The translations under genes were made by a program, and so were the position numbers. The notes under the pieces are model-generated. The model was not told the origin of the DNA and did no database searches. It was given only the letters and a program-made list of their open reading frames with translations. A DNA stretch of 64,000 nt from CAWCJL01 sp963795775 (GTDB taxonomy: Bacteria > Acidobacteriota > Terriglobia > Terriglobales > Acidobacteriaceae): positions 682,001 to 746,000 of the forward strand of contig CAWCJL010000002.1 in assembly GCA_963795775.1 (NCBI GenBank), read 5' to 3'. Of the stretch, positions 36,212 through 44,365 are shown piece by piece. How positions within the stretch are numbered: position 1 is the stretch's first letter; each line of letters starts with the position of its first letter.

Positions 36212-37442
36212 TCAGGCCGGGACCGCCGCGGGCCCGGCTGGCCCTTCCGGCAGAAACAACGCGAACACCGACCCATGCAACGCCCCGCCTTCCCTGCTCC
36301 GCAATTTCAGCTTGCCTTCGTGCTTGGCGATAATCCCAGCGCTGACCCACAATCCTAGCCCCGTCCCCGACGCGCCCTTGGTGGTGTAGAAGGGCTCAAA
36401 CAGCCGCGTGCGCGTCTCCGCACTCATGCCCGGGCCGGTGTCGGCCACCGTCACGCGGATACCCTTTCCGTCCGTCCGGCCATCCGGTCGCCGGACGCAG
36501 CCGCACGTACAGCCGTCCCTCGGCCGACATCGCGTCCACCGCATTGCCAATCAAGTTGGCCAGCACCTGCCGCAGTTCGCCCGCATTCCCGGCGATCGTC
36601 GGCACCGGGAGAATCCGCAGCCGGAGGTCGATTCTGCTGTGCCTGAAGCGCCCGCGGAACAGCGCCAGCGCCTCGTCCAGAACCTCGCCAACCTTCACCG
36701 GCTGCCCCGGCTCGCTCTGGCGAGCAAAGCCCAGCGTTTTCACTGCGATGTTGCCCACGCGCGCCAGTTCCTGCTGCACCACCATCAGGTAGCTGCGCGC
36801 CTGCGCCGACATCTCTTCGTGGTCCATGAGGTAAAGGAGATTGGCCATCGCCTCGAGTGGGTTATTGATCTCATGCGCGATGCTGGCCGCCAGCCGCCCG
36901 GCCACGGCGAGCTTGTCCGCCTGGCGCAGTGCCTCCTCCGCCTGCTTCTGCCCGCTGATGTCCCGCGCCACCTTGGAAGCACCAACAATTTTGCCGCTGC
37001 CGTCGCGGATGGGCGAGACCGTCAGGGAAATGGTGATCTCGCGGCCATCTTTGCGCCGCCGCCGCGTCTCGTAATGCTCTATGCGCTCGCCCGCCTGCAG
37101 CCGCTCGAGCACCCGTCGCATGTCATCTTCCCGGCCCACGCACGCCAGCCGCGAGATCGGCCCGCCGATCATCTCCTCCGCTGAGTAGCCGAAGATGCGC
37201 TCCGCGCCGCGGTTCCAACTCGTCACGGTGCCATCGAGCAGTTTGCTGCAGATTGCGTCGTCCGAGGAATCGACGATGGCGGCCAGCAGCGCCTCTAACG
37301 TCTCCGTTCCCTCACGGGTGCCCGCCCCGTTCACGTCACCATCCCCGTTCCGTTGCCCGGTCGGAGCGATGCTTTCCGGCGCGTGGGATGACTCCGAATC
37401 CTGACGGAAACCGTCTGCGGGCCTGTATTTGTCAGCAGCCAT
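36212..37442 (-). pseudogene. PAS-domain histidine kinase, frameshifted
   Basis: A soluble sensor kinase: N-terminal disordered part, a PAS domain (about 50-165, DGTVTSWNRGAERIFGYSAEEM), a HisKA-type phosphoacceptor (AGRLAASIAHEINNPLEAM) and an N-box (VLANLIGNAVDAM). The frame then changes near 36470; the ATPase G1, F and G2 boxes (DTGPGMS, LFEPFYTTKG, GTGLGLW) are in the frame one base on. The junction lies in three TCCG copies (36467-36478); removing one copy (4 nt) joins the frames. The gene product as written lacks its ATP-binding domain. No response regulator adjoins. Confidence 0.8.
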
Positions 37443-37554
37443 TTCTCACCCCGGAGCCCGGCAGTCACACTAAACAATCACAGTAGCCGATACAGCCGCG
37501 TTATGCCACTCGCCCGGCCTCCACACCAGCAAGGAGAGCCCGCCGTTCCCACCG

Positions 37555-37560
37555 TATACT
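37555..37560 (+). promoter_or_regulatory. -10 box of the HIT gene, probable leaderless start
   Basis: TATACT ends 10 nt before the ATG of the HIT gene, with no ribosome binding site between. The distance suggests that the transcript begins near the start codon. No strong -35 is visible. Confidence 0.4.
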
Positions 37561-37569
37561 CGAACCACC

Positions 37570-38139
37570 ATGGACCGCCTCTGGACGCCTTGGCGCTACG
37601 CCTACATCTCGACCGCGGACGATGCGGACACCCGGCAGGGTGTACCCGAGGCGCTCCGCGCCTGGCCGGGCGATCTCCGCTGCGTATTCTGCAACCTGCT
37701 GGCGTCGGTGCGTTACGCCATTGACCACGGTATGCCGCGTCAGGAAGCGGAGCGCCTCGGCAACATCGTCCTCGAAGGCGAACACAACTTTATCTGCCTC
37801 AACGCCTACCCCTATTCATCCGGCCATGTCATGGTGGTCCCCTATGCCCATGAGGCCTCCCTCGGCCGTCTGGACCCCCTGGCCGCTGCCGAAATGATGC
37901 AGCTTGCACAGCGCACCGCCCGCGTCCTCGACACCGCGTACTCGCCCGAAGGCATGAACTTCGGCATGAATCTCGGCCGCGCCGCGGGAGCCGGCGTCGC
38001 CGGCCACCTCCATCTCCATGCGTTGCCGCGCTGGACCGGCGATACCAACTTCCTTACGGTTGTGGGCGAAACCCGCATCCTGCCGGAAACACTGGGCGAT
38101 ACCTGGCAGAAACTGCGCGACGCCTTCGCCCGCATCTAA
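37570..38139 (+). CDS. HIT-family nucleotide hydrolase/transferase
   Basis: A 189-residue histidine-triad protein of the Ap4A phosphorylase-like group. A C-x2-C pair (CVFC, 38-41) is present, followed by NAYPYSSGHVMVVPY and the catalytic triad HLHLHALPRW (His146, 148, 150). Such enzymes act on dinucleoside polyphosphates or nucleotidyl-sulphate/phosphate substrates in the cytoplasm. Probable leaderless gene because a TATACT box lies directly before it. Confidence 0.9.
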   Translation: MDRLWTPWRYAYISTADDADTRQGVPEALRAWPGDLRCVFCNLLASVRYAIDHGMPRQEAERLGNIVLEGEHNFICLNAYPYSSGHVMVVPYAHEASLGRLDPLAAAEMMQLAQRTARVLDTAYSPEGMNFGMNLGRAAGAGVAGHLHLHALPRWTGDTNFLTVVGETRILPETLGDTWQKLRDAFARI

Positions 38140-38189
38140 CCCACAATTCCCAACGGCGCACCAGCAGGCCGGGAACAGGATCGAGGCAC

Positions 38190-38480
38190 ATGGCATCCAG
38201 CGAAGCCGACCAGCACCCCAAGCAAACCGGAAACCAGGGCCCGGACCGGAGCACAGTCAAGCAGGAGCATACCCAACCCAAGGACGCCTCCACCTCCGTC
38301 CAGAACACGGAGCCGCAGGACCCCTACACCTCCGGCGGCGAAAAGCACGCGCAGCGGCGCGAGCTGGACCGCAACGTCGCCGGCGGTCAAGGGCAGCAGC
38401 ACCCCGACAAACCCGCCGGCATCCACTCCACCGGCTCCTTCACCGGCACCGCGGAAAAGCCGGAGATACCCTCCGAATAG
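38190..38480 (+). CDS. Small disordered hydrophilic protein
   Basis: A 96-residue protein almost without hydrophobic residues (Gln, Ser, Thr, Pro, Gly, Glu and Lys dominate), including a stretch GGEKHAQRRELDRNV. No domain is recognised; it is likely intrinsically disordered, as stress-related hydrophilins are. It follows the HIT gene by 50 bp and is convergent with rmuC. The start ATG 38190 has a weak GGATCGAGG before it. Confidence 0.55.
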   Translation: MASSEADQHPKQTGNQGPDRSTVKQEHTQPKDASTSVQNTEPQDPYTSGGEKHAQRRELDRNVAGGQGQQHPDKPAGIHSTGSFTGTAEKPEIPSE

Positions 38481-38507
38481 CGCAGCCGCACCCAGCCGCA
38501 GCGGGCG

Positions 38508-40040
38508 CTACGGCGTCGGCTGCGGCTCAGGCTGCGCCTTCTGCTCTGCGCCCGCAGCCAGCGAAAACAGCTCCTCTTCCGGCAGCTCCGTCGCCGCCGC
38601 CTGCACCAGCTCCGGCGGCATCGCCTTCGAGGGCTTCACGCCCAGCTCACGCAGCATCTCCGCCTGCCGCACCACGCTGCCCTTCTTCCCCGCCAGCTTG
38701 TGCATCGCGTCGTCAAAGCTTTCCTGCGCCTGCTTGATGTTCTTGCCCACGCTCGCCAGCTCCTTGGCAAACGAGGCCAGCTCGTCATACAGCTTCGCGC
38801 CGCGGCTGGCGATCTCCCTCACATTTCTCGCCTGCTCTTCCTGCCGCCACAGGTGCTTAATGGTGCGCAGCACAAACAGGAGCGTGCTCGGCGTCACCAG
38901 CAGCACGCTCTTTTCCCACGCATGCGTCCACAGCTCGGTGTCCCGTGCGATCGCTGTCAGAAACGCCGGCTCGATGGGGACGAACATGATCACGAAATCC
39001 AGCGTCTGCAGCGAGTAGAGCGACGGATAATCGCGCTCCGCCAGCTCCTTCACATGCGTGCGCAGCGAGCTGATGTGCCGCAGCAGCGCGCTCTCCCGCG
39101 CTTTCTCGTCCGCGCCATTCACGTGGTCGCTGTAGGCCACCAGCGAAACCTTAGCGTCAATAATGATGTGTTTGCCTTCCGGCAAGTGCAGCACCACATC
39201 GAGCCGCGCCCCGGAGCCGTTCTCCCGCGTGTAGCTCTCCTGCGTATGGAACTCGAACCCCTTCCGCAGCCCCGCGGATTCCAGAATCCCCTCCAGGATT
39301 ACCTCGCCCCAGTCGCCCTGCGTCTTGCTTGAGCCCTTCAGCGCGCGCGTCAAATCGGTCGCATCCTTCGAAAGCTGCTGGTTCAGGTCCATCAACTGCT
39401 TCACCTGACCGGCCAGTTCGCTGCGCTGCCGCCCTTCCTGCACATATACCTCTTCCACCTTGCCCTGGAACTCCTGCAGGCGCGTGTGCAGCGGCAGCAG
39501 TAACTGGTTCAGGTTGGACTGGTTCTGCTCGGCAAAGCGCTTCGACTTCTCTTCCAGAATCTCGTTGGCCAGCGCCTTGAACTGGTTCGTCAGTTCTTCC
39601 CGCGCGCCCGTCAGCAGCGCTAGCTTCTCGCCTGCCTGCTCCCGTTCCGCCTGGAGCTCCGTGCGCGCCTGGCTCAGCGCAGCGCGTAGATCGGAGTGGT
39701 CTTGCTGCATGGCCGCGAGGCGAAACCGCAGATCGCCAGCCTCCGCTTCCAGCCGGGCAATCTGCCCCGCCTGCCCTTCGGCTGCTGTCTGAGCGCGGCC
39801 CACCTCCACCCGCAGCCGGCTCCTCTCTTCTTCCAGCGCCCGGGCCTGCGCCTCCGCCTGCCGCACCTGCTGCTCAACAGAACGCAGCCGCTCGGCCTCC
39901 GCATGCAGCCGTGCCAGCTCGCCCTCCCGTGCCGCCTCCTGCGCCCGAAAACGCATCTGGGCGACAAGCGCCCCCAAGGCTGCGCCCGCTCCGCACGCAA
40001 CCACCATCATCACCAACGACATTGCAGAAAATGAGAACAT
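38508..40040 (-). CDS. rmuC: RmuC-family DNA recombination protein
   Basis: A 510-residue protein: an N-terminal membrane helix (AMSLVMMVVACGAGAALGAL), a long coiled coil (about 30-210) and the RmuC nuclease-like domain (about 220-430) with KHIIIDAKVSLVAYSDHV. In E. coli RmuC limits inversions at short inverted repeats. The C-terminal tail is acidic and Pro-rich. Start ATG 40040, normal length. Divergent from the DUF4157 gene with about 260 bp between. Confidence 0.9.
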   Translation of the reverse strand: MFSFSAMSLVMMVVACGAGAALGALVAQMRFRAQEAAREGELARLHAEAERLRSVEQQVRQAEAQARALEEERSRLRVEVGRAQTAAEGQAGQIARLEAEAGDLRFRLAAMQQDHSDLRAALSQARTELQAEREQAGEKLALLTGAREELTNQFKALANEILEEKSKRFAEQNQSNLNQLLLPLHTRLQEFQGKVEEVYVQEGRQRSELAGQVKQLMDLNQQLSKDATDLTRALKGSSKTQGDWGEVILEGILESAGLRKGFEFHTQESYTRENGSGARLDVVLHLPEGKHIIIDAKVSLVAYSDHVNGADEKARESALLRHISSLRTHVKELAERDYPSLYSLQTLDFVIMFVPIEPAFLTAIARDTELWTHAWEKSVLLVTPSTLLFVLRTIKHLWRQEEQARNVREIASRGAKLYDELASFAKELASVGKNIKQAQESFDDAMHKLAGKKGSVVRQAEMLRELGVKPSKAMPPELVQAAATELPEEELFSLAAGAEQKAQPEPQPTP

Positions 40041-40179
40041 AAGGAGAAGGTTTCTCCTAAGACTCTACTCGCATCCGCAGCCTCCCTGCGACATCTCGAT
40101 AGGTGCCGCCTTGGCACTCCGGTCACCGGACAGCTCTCCCCGGCAGATTTCTCCGAGGGCAGCTTTTCAAAATCGAATG

Positions 40180-40210
40180 TTGACTTCCAAGAGGTGCGGA
40201 AGCCTACAAT
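40180..40210 (+). promoter_or_regulatory. Candidate promoter of the DUF4157 gene
   Basis: TTGACT (40180-40185) and TACAAT (40205-40210) are separated by 19 bp, slightly longer than optimal. They lie 92 bp before the start codon at 40302. The sequence further down has a second TTGACG (40222-40227) with a poorer -10. Confidence 0.3.
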
Positions 40211-40301
40211 TCCGCGAGCGGTTGACGGCCGTACCCTCCGCACCTAAGGCCGTCAGGGCATTACAGAGTAAACCTGCCGCGCTGATGCGATCCGGAAGGG
40301 G

Positions 40302-42122
40302 ATGCTGATGCACACGTTCGCCGCAAGAGAGAATCGGTCCTTGGCATCGACGTCCTCAGGCCTGGTTCGCTCTCCTGATGCCGTCCTGATGCCGAGCCAC
40401 CGCCCCGGTCCTGTTCTGTATTCACAACGCGTCATAGGAGGTTTACCACAAACGCCAGCCTTGCAGCCGAATGCCGAAGGGCTGAAAGCAGCATCCTCCG
40501 GCCGAGCCTCGACTCTGATCTCGCGCGATTTCAGCCAAATCCCGGTGCATCCTCCTGCGGCTGCCGTACAGCCGAAGCTCGCCGTGAACCATCCGGGCGA
40601 CCTCTATGAACAGGAAGCAGATCGAGTTTCCGCAGAGGTGATGCGTATGCCTGAACCAACCCTCCAGCGGACCTGCGCCTGCGGCGGTCATTGCCCAGAC
40701 TGCCGAACGCAGCATGAGGAGGGCGACCATGCGCCTTTACAAACCATGCGCGCGGCGGCAGGCGGGCCCACACTGTTTCCTGCTCCCCCTCTCGTTCATG
40801 ATGTACTCTCGCGGCCGGGCCGGCTTCTGGATCCGGCAACTCGTGCGTTTATGGAACCGCGCTTCGGCCTGGATTTCTCAAGCGTACGGTTGCATAATGA
40901 CGCGCTGGCCGAACAATCTGCGCGCGCGGTGAACGCCCTTGCCTACACCGTCGGACGGAGCATCGTATTTGGCTCCGGTCAGTTTGCGCCCGAGACAGAA
41001 GCTGGCCGGCGTCTGCTTGCACATGAACTCACGCACGTAGTGCAGCAGACAAGTCCGCACGGATATCGCCTGAACAAAGGTGCCGTTGCCCCCGGTCGAC
41101 ATCCGCTCTCCTATCCAACTCACCCCGCCATCCCGACGAACCCCCGCGGGCTGGATAACGAAAATTCGGAACGCGGCAGCATCGCAGCGATTTCGTTGTC
41201 CGACACACGCTTGCAGCGTGCATGTGGCCCCGCCGCTATCGGGAGCCAGGCAGACTGTATCGGACGTAGTGGCGATATCACCAGCTTTGGCGGTGATAGC
41301 GGGAAGCTGTTTCAGTTTCGCGTAAATTGCGACGAGTTCCTGCCGGGCGAACAGGCGCGGGTGGAATACCTGGTGAAGGGCCTCCCCGGGACCACCCACT
41401 TGCATATAGATGGCTTTGCAAGCGAAGAAGGGCCCGCTGGTTACAACGAGGAATTGTCCTGTGCTCGGGCAAGAGCGCTCGCCTCCGCACTGATAACGGC
41501 TGGCCTCGCCGGCAGCCAAATCTCGGCTCTCTATAAGCACGGCGCCACACCCGGAGATCGCGCCTATCATCGCAGTGCGGTCGTTACCCTCGAGGAGACG
41601 GCTTCGCCGGAAGACTGCGGCCGCCTCATCGGCAGCTGTGATTTTTATCTGTGCCGCGAACGGCAGGGACACTGTGGCGAAAAAGGCTACTACAAGGGCT
41701 ATGGCTATAAGTACTGTGAGCGCTTCAGCCGCCTTGAACCTCGCCTGTCGGCTCCGGGCAGGGACTGGTTACGTAAAACCCTGCGTTGTCTTCAGGTCTA
41801 TATCGACAGCAACGTCCCAATGGACGCCCGATGCTCAACGGTCAAGCAGATGGCCTTTAATTCACATCCGGATTGCTATGTGCGCAGCGGCGTTTGCTTC
41901 CTCGATCCTGGCGAATTGGCCCTTATCTTCAGTGTCATCGATCCGGAAGATAACGATTTGAAGCAGGTATTGGTCACGGGAGTGGACTGTTTCGGGAACC
42001 TGGCTCCTCTGGGTTTGTTCCCGCAATTGGGCCTCGGTGCGGGAGGTGGGTACCGGGGATTGATGGAGAGGGATCGCGAACGCACGCGCCGGCTGCTGCA
42101 ACCACCGCCCCAGGGAAGGTAA
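40302..42122 (+). CDS. DUF4157 (eCIS-associated) protein fused to OmpA-like and Cys-rich domains
   Basis: A 606-residue protein. Residues 1-89 are variable; 90-116 is the typical leader (QPKLAVNHPGDLYEQEADRV); CACGGHCPDC (125-134) may bind zinc; 165-249 is the DUF4157 core ending in the metalloprotease-like HELTH (241-245). After a linker, 340-430 is an OmpA-like fold (LHIDGFASEEGPAGYNEELS...). The last 175 residues hold ten cysteines (439-563). DUF4157 proteins are found with extracellular contractile injection systems and other secretion systems, yet no sheath or tube gene is near. Domain order suggests an exported effector. The region has lower GC than its neighbours. Confidence 0.82.
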   Translation: MLMHTFAARENRSLASTSSGLVRSPDAVLMPSHRPGPVLYSQRVIGGLPQTPALQPNAEGLKAASSGRASTLISRDFSQIPVHPPAAAVQPKLAVNHPGDLYEQEADRVSAEVMRMPEPTLQRTCACGGHCPDCRTQHEEGDHAPLQTMRAAAGGPTLFPAPPLVHDVLSRPGRLLDPATRAFMEPRFGLDFSSVRLHNDALAEQSARAVNALAYTVGRSIVFGSGQFAPETEAGRRLLAHELTHVVQQTSPHGYRLNKGAVAPGRHPLSYPTHPAIPTNPRGLDNENSERGSIAAISLSDTRLQRACGPAAIGSQADCIGRSGDITSFGGDSGKLFQFRVNCDEFLPGEQARVEYLVKGLPGTTHLHIDGFASEEGPAGYNEELSCARARALASALITAGLAGSQISALYKHGATPGDRAYHRSAVVTLEETASPEDCGRLIGSCDFYLCRERQGHCGEKGYYKGYGYKYCERFSRLEPRLSAPGRDWLRKTLRCLQVYIDSNVPMDARCSTVKQMAFNSHPDCYVRSGVCFLDPGELALIFSVIDPEDNDLKQVLVTGVDCFGNLAPLGLFPQLGLGAGGGYRGLMERDRERTRRLLQPPPQGR

Positions 42123-42404
42123 CCCTGAGCTCAATCCGCCAGAACCCATCTACACGAGCAGGGTGCGCTCCCGGAGCAACGCAAGCACCCGGCACTGGTT
42201 GCCCCTCCCGGCTGCACCCTGGGTCAAATCCGGAACGGAGACCATTCGGATCGAAACCGGCCGCTCACCTTTACACCCATCCAACCCCTCAGTAGACTTG
42301 GAACTTTGAGGCTGGCATCCTAGCTCTTGGACGCCACAGAGAACGTGTGTGCCCATACCCCTCAATCAGCTCTTCAGTTATCATCCGCGCGTAAGGAGAC
42401 AGGC

Positions 42405-42650
42405 ATGGCAGCAGTAGACGAGAAGGTGAAGCAGATCATTGTGGAGCAACTGCAGGTAGACGAGGCGGAGGTCACCCCGAATGCCTCGTTCCAGGAGGAC
42501 CTGGGTGCTGACTCCCTCGACGTGGTGGAGCTGGTCATGCAGTTTGAAGAGGCTTTCGATCTGGAGATCCCGGACGAGGACGCGGAAAAGATCAAGACCG
42601 TGAAGGACGCGACCGAGTACATCGAAAAGCACGCGAAAGGTGGCAAGTAG
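42405..42650 (+). CDS. acpP: Acyl carrier protein
   Basis: An 81-residue acidic protein with the phosphopantetheine site GADSLDVVELV (Ser37). It carries the growing acyl chain in fatty acid synthesis. ATG 42405 is preceded by AAGGAG; an upstream in-frame start is discarded. fabF begins just after it. Length and sequence are typical. Confidence 0.97.
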   Translation: MAAVDEKVKQIIVEQLQVDEAEVTPNASFQEDLGADSLDVVELVMQFEEAFDLEIPDEDAEKIKTVKDATEYIEKHAKGGK

Positions 42651-42651
42651 T

Positions 42652-43953
42652 TTGTCCAAGCGCGACAGAAGAGTCGTGGTGACGGGGCTGGGCCTGATTG
42701 CCGCTATCGGCCATACTGCGCCTGAAATCTGGGAAAGCCTCCTGGCCGGCAAGAGTGGCATGGCCCCCATCACCGCCTTCGACACGACGGGATTCCCCGT
42801 CACTTTCGCCGCGGAAGTAAAGAACTTCGATCCGCTCAAGTTCATCGACAAGAAAGAGTCGCGCAAGATGGCCCGCTTCATTCACCTCGCGCTGGCGGCA
42901 TCGCACGAGGCCATGGAGCAGTCCGGACTCAAAATCACCCCGGAAAATGCCACCCGCGTCGGGGTCCACATCGGCTCCGGGATTGGCGGCTTCGACATCA
43001 TCGAGCGCGAGCACTCCAACATGCTCTCCGGCGGGCCACGCAAGATTTCGCCCTTCTTCATCCCTGCCGCCATCGTCAATCTCGCGGCCGGGCAGGTCAG
43101 CATCCGGTACGGCGCCAAGGGCCCCAACGAAGCCACCGCCACTGCCTGCACCACCTCCGCACACTCCATCGGCGACGCCTACCGCATCATTGAGCGCGGC
43201 GATGCCGACGTGATGATCGCCGGCGGTGCGGAAGCCGCCATTACCCCCATGGGCGTCGGCGGATTCGCCGCCATGAAAGCGCTCTCCACCCGCAACGACG
43301 ATCCCGAGCACGCCTGCCGTCCCTTCGATAAGGACCGCGACGGCTTTGTGGTCGGCGAAGGCGCCGGCATCCTCATCCTCGAAGAACTCGAGCACGCCAA
43401 GGCCCGCGGCGCGAAGATCCTGGCCGAGATCGTCGGCTACGGCATGAGCGCGGACGCCTACCACATGACCGGCATGGCCCCGGAAGGCGAAGGCTGCTAC
43501 CGCGCCATGGATAACGCCATCAAGAGCGCCGGCCTCACCCCGGACCAGATCGACTACGTCAACGCGCACGCCACTTCGACCCCGCTCGGCGATGCCAACG
43601 AAACCGCCGCCCTGCGCGCCCTCTTCGGCAAGCACGCCACCGATCACAAGCTCCTCATCAGCTCCACCAAGTCCATGACCGGTCACCTGCTGGGCGGCGC
43701 CGGCGGCCTTGAGGCCGGTATCACCATCATGGCCATCCAGACCGGGATCGTGCCCCCGACCACCAACCTCCTGGACCCCGACCCCGACTGCGACCTCAAC
43801 TACGTCCCCAACACGCCGCAGAAGGCCAATATCGAGATCGCCTTATCCAACTCCTTCGGCTTTGGCGGCACCAACGGCTCGCTGATCTTCCGCAAGTTCC
43901 ACGAGTCCTACGACCAGCCTTCCCAGGACGGAGCCAGCACCTCTCAGCCATAG
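42652..43953 (+). CDS. fabF: Beta-ketoacyl-ACP synthase II
   Basis: A 433-residue condensing enzyme that elongates acyl-ACP with malonyl-ACP. Catalytic residues are Cys166 in TATACTTSAHS, His in NAHATSTPLGD and His in STKSMTGHLLGGAGG. The TTG at 42652 gives the family-like N-terminus SKRDRRVVVTGLG and has AAGGTGG 9 nt upstream; a GTG at 42640 overlapping acpP is the alternative. It follows acpP with one base between, so the pair is one operon. Confidence 0.95.
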   Translation: MSKRDRRVVVTGLGLIAAIGHTAPEIWESLLAGKSGMAPITAFDTTGFPVTFAAEVKNFDPLKFIDKKESRKMARFIHLALAASHEAMEQSGLKITPENATRVGVHIGSGIGGFDIIEREHSNMLSGGPRKISPFFIPAAIVNLAAGQVSIRYGAKGPNEATATACTTSAHSIGDAYRIIERGDADVMIAGGAEAAITPMGVGGFAAMKALSTRNDDPEHACRPFDKDRDGFVVGEGAGILILEELEHAKARGAKILAEIVGYGMSADAYHMTGMAPEGEGCYRAMDNAIKSAGLTPDQIDYVNAHATSTPLGDANETAALRALFGKHATDHKLLISSTKSMTGHLLGGAGGLEAGITIMAIQTGIVPPTTNLLDPDPDCDLNYVPNTPQKANIEIALSNSFGFGGTNGSLIFRKFHESYDQPSQDGASTSQP

Positions 43954-44020
43954 CCGCGTCATCCCAAGCGGGCCCGTGTCAGCCCGAGTGCGCCCGCTAT
44001 CATCCCCGACCGCAGCCACG

Positions 44021-44118
44021 TGTCATCCCGAGCGGAGCGCAGCGCAGCCGAGGGATCTGCTTCCTTGGCTGTCATCCCGAGCGGAGCGCGCAGCGCGCAG
44101 CCGAGGAACCTGCGGTTC
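44021..44118 (+). repeat. Two copies of the dispersed TCATCCCGAGCGGAGC repeat
   Basis: Copy 1 (44021-44062) and copy 2 (44071-44118) share TCATCCCGAGCGGAGCGC, a CAGCGCAGCCGAGG-type middle and a CTGC end. They lie downstream of fabF, with variable gaps. The same element occurs at 26.4, 51.6-51.9 and 63.9 kb, always between genes. It probably folds weakly; function is not known. Confidence 0.75.
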
Positions 44119-44224
44119 CGCCCTCCCGAAACAACTGCCCGGGTGCCCATCACCCAGCCCTACCATCCCGACCGCAGCCAAGCGCCCCCGCCCGACCCCA
44201 CTCCGTAACCCGGTCATTCTTCCG

Positions 44225-44253
44225 TTGACTTGCCCGCTTCCCCGGCCTATCTT
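44225..44253 (+). promoter_or_regulatory. Sigma-70-type promoter of the FG-GAP gene
   Basis: TTGACT (44225-44230), 17-bp spacer and TATCTT (44248-44253) form a good promoter. The start site near 44260 gives a leader of about 105 nt before the gene at 44366; GGAGAGC precedes its start. Confidence 0.5.
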
Positions 44254-44365
44254 CAAAGCCCATCCAGACACAAACCTGCCAAGTGTCTCGATTCGGCCTC
44301 CGCCCGTAACTCCACCTGGGCCCTTCCCGTAAACACGACCTGACTTCGCCTGTAATGGAGAGCTT

